Below are positions 22,343-26,686 of a DNA stretch of 26,686 nt, one piece after another (position 1 is the first letter of the stretch; every line of letters starts with the position of its first letter). The position numbers and the translations under genes were made by a program. The notes under the pieces are model-generated. The model made no database searches and was not told the origin of the DNA. It was given only the letters and a program-made list of their open reading frames with translations. This DNA comes from JADLBR01 sp020847615 (GTDB lineage: Bacteria; Verrucomicrobiota; Verrucomicrobiia; JADLBR01): positions 1 through 26,686 of the forward strand of contig JAPKHT010000077.1 in the NCBI GenBank assembly GCA_026646655.1, written 5' to 3'.

Positions 22343-23212
22343 TCAGGCATCCTCGCGTATCCCCAGTTCCGCCATCGTTGCCCGCAGCCACGCCAGCGAC
22401 CTTTGGATCATCGGCCCCCCGGCGCCCTCGCATTCGATGCTGAGCGTTCCCGCATATCCGGCGTCCCGCAGGATCTCCAGCACGCGGCGGATGTTGGCCG
22501 CGTTCACGCCCTCGCCCACCGAACAGTGGCTCACCGCGATGCCCGTCTGGCCGCCGCGGGCCGCCGCCGCCAGCGATTCGCTCACGTCCTTCACGTGGAC
22601 GTGCGCGATCTTCCCCTTGAAGCGTCCCGCGAAGGCCACCGGGTCCCGGCCCGCGATGAACGAGTTGCCCGTGTCCATGTTCATGCGCAGGAACGGCGAG
22701 TCGCAGAACGCGAGCATCTCCTCGAGCCGATCCGGGTCGGTCGTGAAGTACCCGTGCACCTCGATGTTCACCACGACCTCGTACGCCTCCGCCACCTCCA
22801 CGATGCGCCGATACGTCCTCCGCATCATCGCCATCGCCTCGGCATCGTCCAGCCCCTCGGGCCTGTGCAGGCCGTCGGTCGTGGCGATGCAGGGGCAGCC
22901 GGCCAGTTTCGCCCAGGGGATGGACTTCAGGACGTAGGGCAGGCCGCGCGACGGCCCATCCTCCCCCGAGAGCGGGTACGCCGCGTCCACCTGCGAGAAC
23001 CGCACGCCCCTCTTCTCCATCTTGCGCCGCAACTGCAGCGGGTCCTCGTACAGCGCCACGTGCGGCTGGTACCCCAGCCCGTGGATCCAGCTCACCCCAT
23101 CGATGAGCCCGCACTCGATGTAGTGCACCCCATTGCTCTCCGCCCACTCCAGGCACTTGTCGAAATTCCAGTACGCGGAGTTGAACGCATCCGTGTGAAA
23201 ACCGATTTTCAT
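22343..23212 (-). CDS. Sugar phosphate isomerase/epimerase-like TIM-barrel protein (cytosolic)
   Basis: 289 residues, cytosolic (no signal). It has the AP-endonuclease-2 barrel pattern with likely metal ligands in sequence order: E in NIEVHG, D in RMNMDTGNS, H in HVHVKD, and E in LSIECEG. The C-terminal part includes ISHCS-type VSHCSVGEGVNAANIRRVLE. Family members isomerise or epimerise sugars, or lyse 3-keto-glycosides when partnered with Gfo/Idh enzymes. GGAAG lies nine bases before the ATG. It sits between the HEAT-ThuA gene (72 bases upstream) and the secreted protein downstream, so it may process a product of the Gfo/Idh step. Confidence 0.86.
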   Translation of the reverse strand: MKIGFHTDAFNSAYWNFDKCLEWAESNGVHYIECGLIDGVSWIHGLGYQPHVALYEDPLQLRRKMEKRGVRFSQVDAAYPLSGEDGPSRGLPYVLKSIPWAKLAGCPCIATTDGLHRPEGLDDAEAMAMMRRTYRRIVEVAEAYEVVVNIEVHGYFTTDPDRLEEMLAFCDSPFLRMNMDTGNSFIAGRDPVAFAGRFKGKIAHVHVKDVSESLAAAARGGQTGIAVSHCSVGEGVNAANIRRVLEILRDAGYAGTLSIECEGAGGPMIQRSLAWLRATMAELGIREDA

Positions 23213-23284
23213 TCGTTGAGTCTTCCGTGTTCCGTTGGCTGCTGGTTGCTGAACGTTGCTTGTCGGGAGTCCGGATCTCCGAAG

Positions 23285-25528
23285 CTACAATCCGCACGCC
23301 CACGCCACCCCGCTCCGGTACAGGGTGCGGGCGCCGGCGCTTTTGAGCGAGGCGACGTCGTGCCCGAGCGTGCAATGAAAGACGCGCAGGTTCTCGGCGC
23401 CGTTGACAAATGCCATCGGGTGCTCCCGCCCGTCGATCTTTGAGACCGCGCCGCACAGGACGCGGATCGCGGCATCGCCCTTGAGGCAGGTGTACAGCTC
23501 ATCGGTCGTGTCGAAGTCCCCAATGCCGCGCGTGATGGGGTGCGCCGCATCCTTGACCAGCACCCTGAACGGCCCGTAGGGATCATGGCCCCGCTTGGTC
23601 TTGTCCCAGACCCGGCCCGCCACCGCGCCGAACCCCTGCCAATCCTCAAATGCCCCGCAGCCAAAATGGGCGAGCACCACGCCCTTCCCACTTCCAGCAA
23701 ACTTCTCGAGGCCGGCCCAGACCTCGGGACCCAGGGGCAGCCGCTCCGCATAATTCTTGAAATGCAGCATCACCGCGTCGTAATGGGCCAGCATCGGCGA
23801 GGCCAGGATCCACGGGGACTCGCAGATCGTGACCTCGATTCTCCCACCCTCGCGCAGGATCGAGGCGAACTCGGGCCCGGTCTGGCGCCAGAGGTGCCCC
23901 TTCCAATCGTCGCCGGCCACGATCAGGACGCGCTTCCGCTTCGTTCCCGGTTGCCTCTCCAGCACCCACATCTCGCTGACCACGACATTGGGTCCCCCTT
24001 CGTTATTGACCGCCACCCTGAACGCGCCGCCTTTCACCACGCCCGCGGGCAGGGGCACCTGAACCCTGGCCCACGTGGGCCTATCGTTGTGGAATGCCAC
24101 GGGCATGGCTGCAGGCAGCGCCTGCCGCCAGGCCACCGGCTCGCCGGTGCCGAGGTGCACCGACTGCTTCCGGCCCTTGCCATCCGCGTCCCACCACGTC
24201 AGCCCGAGGACGTACTCCCCGTCGTCCCGGAGCCCGCCCACATCAAACCGGAGCTGCCTCGCGTCGAAGAGCGCGCTGCGAACGGGATCGCGGCCGCCAA
24301 ATTTGAAAGGTTTGCCCTGCGCCGTGCGGATGAAGGGCCCCGCCCCGCCGCCGCTCAGGTCGTCCAGACCGCAATCATGGTACGCCACCAGCCGGTGACC
24401 ATCAGGGAAGATCGGGTCGCCCTCGCCGGTGGGCAACGGCTCCACCTCCAGCGTGTCGGCGGTCGGCCCGGGCGAGCGCGCCAGTTCCTCGGCACGAGCC
24501 AACAATTTCTTCAGCACGTCCTGACGCGGCTGAGGGGCGCCCGCGACGCTGGCGAGCACCGCCGATTTCAGCGCGGCCAACTCGCCCACCCGCCGATACA
24601 GGGCCCACGCCGCATCCTGCGCGGCGCGCTCCTCCGGTTGCGATCCCGCGGCCACGTAGAGCGACAAGAGCGTCCTCAGTTCCGTTCCTCCGCCAACCCT
24701 GCCCAGGGCATCCATCGCGGCGACCCGCACCGCCACATCGGGATCCTCTTCGGCCCATCGGGCAAGGCCCGGCACCGCCCCCCGGGCCCCGCGCGCCGCC
24801 AGCACACCGATCAGCTTGGCGCGCACCTCGGCCGTGCCCTCGGCCGCGGACGCCAGGATGGCCTCGTCGGCGCCCTGGCCCACGACACGTTCCAGCGCGG
24901 CCAGCGCGGCATCGCGCCCCGTCGAGTCCCCGGCGCTCGCCCGCCCCAGCAGTTCCGACAATGTCCCGGCGCTCGCTTCGGGACCGGAAGATCGACGGCT
25001 TGCGCCCTTGCCCGGCGCAAAGGTCGCCTTGGGTGCCTCGATCTCACCCCGCGCGACCAGCGACTGGCGCAGCGCCTCGCGATCCGCGCCCTCGCTCCGC
25101 CCCATGGCATCCCGCAACACCTGGCCCGCCGACGGATCCGGGATCCGCTGGAGCGCCTGCCGCGCATGGAATGCCAGCCCCTCGTCCTCCAACAGTCCGC
25201 CCAGGGCCTTGGCCGAGGCCGGACCCCCGATCAGTCCCAGCTGTTCGCACGCGAAGGCCCGCGCCTCCACGGGCGCCCCCGACACCGCCAATCCGATCAG
25301 GCGCCGCTCGATCTGCCGCATCGCCGCCGGGTTCCCCGAGTGCGCATGGATGAACTTCTCAAGCTCCAGCAGCGGCGCCCGGCTCGCACCATCCCGATAC
25401 GCCGCCACCGGCGCAAAATGGGCCTCGATCTCCGACGGTTTGATCGGTGGCCCGCCGCATCCTCCCAGCAACCAGACCGCCGCGGCCAGCAGCGCCGCCC
25501 ACCCGATGGCATTAGCTCTATGTTTCAT
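23285..25528 (-). CDS. Lipoprotein with HEAT repeats and C-terminal ThuA domain
   Basis: 747 residues from ATG 25528, which has GAGGGG just upstream; the open frame above it overlaps the upstream Gfo/Idh gene and is not used. A signal ends in the lipobox LGGC (C24), so the protein is probably membrane-anchored outside the cytoplasm. Residues about 50-380 are helical HEAT/PBS-lyase-type repeats (AEVRAKLIGVLAARGARGAVPGLARWAEEDPDVAVRVAAMDALGRVGG is one). Then comes a beta-sandwich region (about 400-535). The last 210 residues are a ThuA/trehalose-utilisation domain (KRVLIVAGDDWKGHLW, then GKGVVLAHFGCGAFEDW). ThuA domains are linked to keto-sugar metabolism in rhizobia, where ThuB is a Gfo/Idh oxidoreductase. 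Here the gene follows a Gfo/Idh gene by 13 bases, the same pairing, with the ThuA part tethered to a scaffold. Confidence 0.85.
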   Translation of the reverse strand: MKHRANAIGWAALLAAAVWLLGGCGGPPIKPSEIEAHFAPVAAYRDGASRAPLLELEKFIHAHSGNPAAMRQIERRLIGLAVSGAPVEARAFACEQLGLIGGPASAKALGGLLEDEGLAFHARQALQRIPDPSAGQVLRDAMGRSEGADREALRQSLVARGEIEAPKATFAPGKGASRRSSGPEASAGTLSELLGRASAGDSTGRDAALAALERVVGQGADEAILASAAEGTAEVRAKLIGVLAARGARGAVPGLARWAEEDPDVAVRVAAMDALGRVGGGTELRTLLSLYVAAGSQPEERAAQDAAWALYRRVGELAALKSAVLASVAGAPQPRQDVLKKLLARAEELARSPGPTADTLEVEPLPTGEGDPIFPDGHRLVAYHDCGLDDLSGGGAGPFIRTAQGKPFKFGGRDPVRSALFDARQLRFDVGGLRDDGEYVLGLTWWDADGKGRKQSVHLGTGEPVAWRQALPAAMPVAFHNDRPTWARVQVPLPAGVVKGGAFRVAVNNEGGPNVVVSEMWVLERQPGTKRKRVLIVAGDDWKGHLWRQTGPEFASILREGGRIEVTICESPWILASPMLAHYDAVMLHFKNYAERLPLGPEVWAGLEKFAGSGKGVVLAHFGCGAFEDWQGFGAVAGRVWDKTKRGHDPYGPFRVLVKDAAHPITRGIGDFDTTDELYTCLKGDAAIRVLCGAVSKIDGREHPMAFVNGAENLRVFHCTLGHDVASLKSAGARTLYRSGVAWACGL

Positions 25529-25541
25529 ATCGCCCCTCGTC

Positions 25542-26686
25542 TCAGACCAGGCCCCACGGCGCCCGCATCGCCCTGCCCAGCATCCGGTTGGCCGCATCGT
25601 CCCCCACAAACTTCTCGGCCGCCGGATCCCACCGCAGCTTGCGCCCCAGCCGCATCGAGATGTGCATCAGGTGACACGCCGAGGTCGAACGGTGCGCCCC
25701 CTCGGGCGGCGCCGTGACCCGGCGCCCCGTGCGGATCGCATCGAGGAAGCACGCAAAGTGGTTGTCCGAGGCCTCCAGCCTCTCCTCGCCGGGCCGCAGG
25801 GTCTCATACAATAGCCCCTTCGGATTCGAGTCCGTGAAACCCCTCCGAACGAATATCCATCCGTCATCCCCCTCGAACCGGACCCCGTGCCGGTTCTCTT
25901 GCTCGGTCGCGTAGACCACCTTGACCCCGTCGGCATAGGTGCACTCCGCGCGCCACTTCCACGCCGTGTCGCAGGCCCCCACTTCCGGAAAGACGCCCCA
26001 CGCGTCCACCTCAACCGGCCCCGTGGCGTCCGCCCCCATGCCCCAGTGCGCGATGTCCACGTCGTGCGACCCCCACGCGGTCAGCCACCCCGCGCAGTAA
26101 TCCCGGATGTGATACCATCCGTTCCCGCCCCCGCCATCGCACCTTCCCTCCGTGTAGGGTACCCGGGGCGCCGGCCCAAGCCACATCTCGTAATCGAGCC
26201 CCTCCGGAACCGGCGCCGGCTCCGTGCTCCCTCCGCGGAACCCAAAAGGCGAGCCCACCCGCACCGTCCGCAGCCTGCCAATCCGCCCGTTCCTCACCAG
26301 CTCGCAGGTCAGCCGATAGTTCGCGGTCGAGCGCTGCTGCGTCCCCACCTGCACCACGACGCCGCTCGCCCTCGCCGCCTCCACCACCGCCCTGCCCTCA
26401 ACCACCGAATGCGCGAAGGGCTTCTCCACATACACGTGCTTCCCGGCCCGCATCGCCGCCACCGCCACAAGCGCGTGCCAGTGATCGGGCACCGCGATGC
26501 TCACCGCATCGATGTCCCCGCGCCCCAGCAATTCGCGGAAATCGCCGTGTCCCGCGCACGAGTCGTCCCCGTAGTTCTCGGCCGCCAGCGCCCTCGCCCT
26601 CGCCACCTCCCCCGCCCGCACATCGCACACCGCCACCACGCGCGCCCCCTTGTCGGCAAAGAACTCCTTCATGTGCGCCTTCCCGC
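25542..26686 (-). CDS. Gfo/Idh/MocA family oxidoreductase (5' end outside the window)
   Basis: The visible part has 381 codons. The frame continues through the window edge (GKAHMKEFF), so the N-terminal Rossmann glycine motif, and any Tat signal, are not visible. The first ATG seen (26672) is internal. Remaining family features: VRVVAVCDVR-like second strand (ARVVAVCDVR), VPDHWHALV, the lysine in HVYVEKPFAHS, and AWGSHDVDIAHWGMG in the catalytic domain. This subtype, with EMWLGPAP and NGWYHIRDYCAGWLTAWG, is common in planctomycete-like genomes as Tat-exported glycoside 3-oxidoreductase-like proteins. It is followed 13 bases later by the ThuA gene. Confidence 0.9.
   Translation of the reverse strand, partial: GKAHMKEFFADKGARVVAVCDVRAGEVARARALAAENYGDDSCAGHGDFRELLGRGDIDAVSIAVPDHWHALVAVAAMRAGKHVYVEKPFAHSVVEGRAVVEAARASGVVVQVGTQQRSTANYRLTCELVRNGRIGRLRTVRVGSPFGFRGGSTEPAPVPEGLDYEMWLGPAPRVPYTEGRCDGGGGNGWYHIRDYCAGWLTAWGSHDVDIAHWGMGADATGPVEVDAWGVFPEVGACDTAWKWRAECTYADGVKVVYATEQENRHGVRFEGDDGWIFVRRGFTDSNPKGLLYETLRPGEERLEASDNHFACFLDAIRTGRRVTAPPEGAHRSTSACHLMHISMRLGRKLRWDPAAEKFVGDDAANRMLGRAMRAPWGLV

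Noticed and set aside
23540..25717. 725-codon plus-strand frame opposite the HEAT-ThuA gene
   Set aside because: No motifs, and a His/Arg/Pro-rich shadow composition.
1..26686. tRNA, rRNA, CRISPR array or complete transposon
   Set aside because: No cloverleaf, no conserved rRNA stretch, no regularly spaced direct repeats and no transposase or integrase frame were seen.

Overview
The window is GC-rich and densely coding. Almost all of it (about 630 to 26686) looks like one chromosome of a polysaccharide-degrading bacterium of the PVC or Hydrogenedentota/Armatimonadota type. The signs are several Gfo/Idh/MocA oxidoreductases, Tat-exported sugar enzymes, TIM-barrel sugar isomerases, a sulfatase, a GH101/GH129-like hydrolase and a HEAT-ThuA lipoprotein. 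Start codons are often preceded by strong AGGAGG-type ribosome binding sites. The phylum is inferred from gene content and was not tested by a search.

Layout. (1) 1-520 is different. It holds the start of an Ada DNA-repair methyltransferase (minus strand, runs off the window) divergent from the first 68 codons of a penicillin-acylase-like protein, which stops abruptly near 510. This may be a contig misjoin or a true deletion breakpoint. (2) 634-6883 is a minus-strand operon: DegT/DnrJ aminotransferase, cytosolic Gfo/Idh, Tat Gfo/Idh, Tat TIM-barrel isomerase, and a DMFase-like secreted protein. (3) 6945-7826 is an AraC regulator, divergent from a plus-strand pair (7930-10199) encoding a heparan-alpha-glucosaminide N-acetyltransferase-like membrane protein and another Gfo/Idh. 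A motif matching at 15 of 17 positions lies before both the aminotransferase and the AraC/acetyltransferase divergence, so the three units look like one regulon. (4) 10386-12162 is a zinc/manganese-type ABC permease and ATPase behind a Fur-family-like operator, with no binding-protein gene beside them. (5) 12232-17817 holds a GH-like secreted protein, a membrane-anchored hypothetical and a sulfatase. (6) 18023-21279 is xylose isomerase between two different CorA-type transporters. (7) 21346-26686 is a minus-strand cluster: Gfo/Idh (5' end outside), HEAT-ThuA lipoprotein, TIM-barrel isomerase, secreted protein of unknown function.

Working model: the cell strips sulfated or aminated glycans outside the cytoplasm (sulfatase, GH-like protein), then processes the sugars by oxidation/reduction and isomerisation (Gfo/Idh plus TIM-barrel enzymes). 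Region 2-3 has an added amino-sugar element (PLP aminotransferase, N-acetyltransferase-like membrane protein, amidase-like protein) under one AraC regulator. Substrates cannot be read from the sequence.

A family of short palindromic repeats occurs at three intergenic sites (10247-10304, 17947-17991, 22285-22326). Each is a tight pair of about 22-nt hairpin units whose stems vary in a compensating way. I saw no tRNA, rRNA, CRISPR array or complete insertion sequence.
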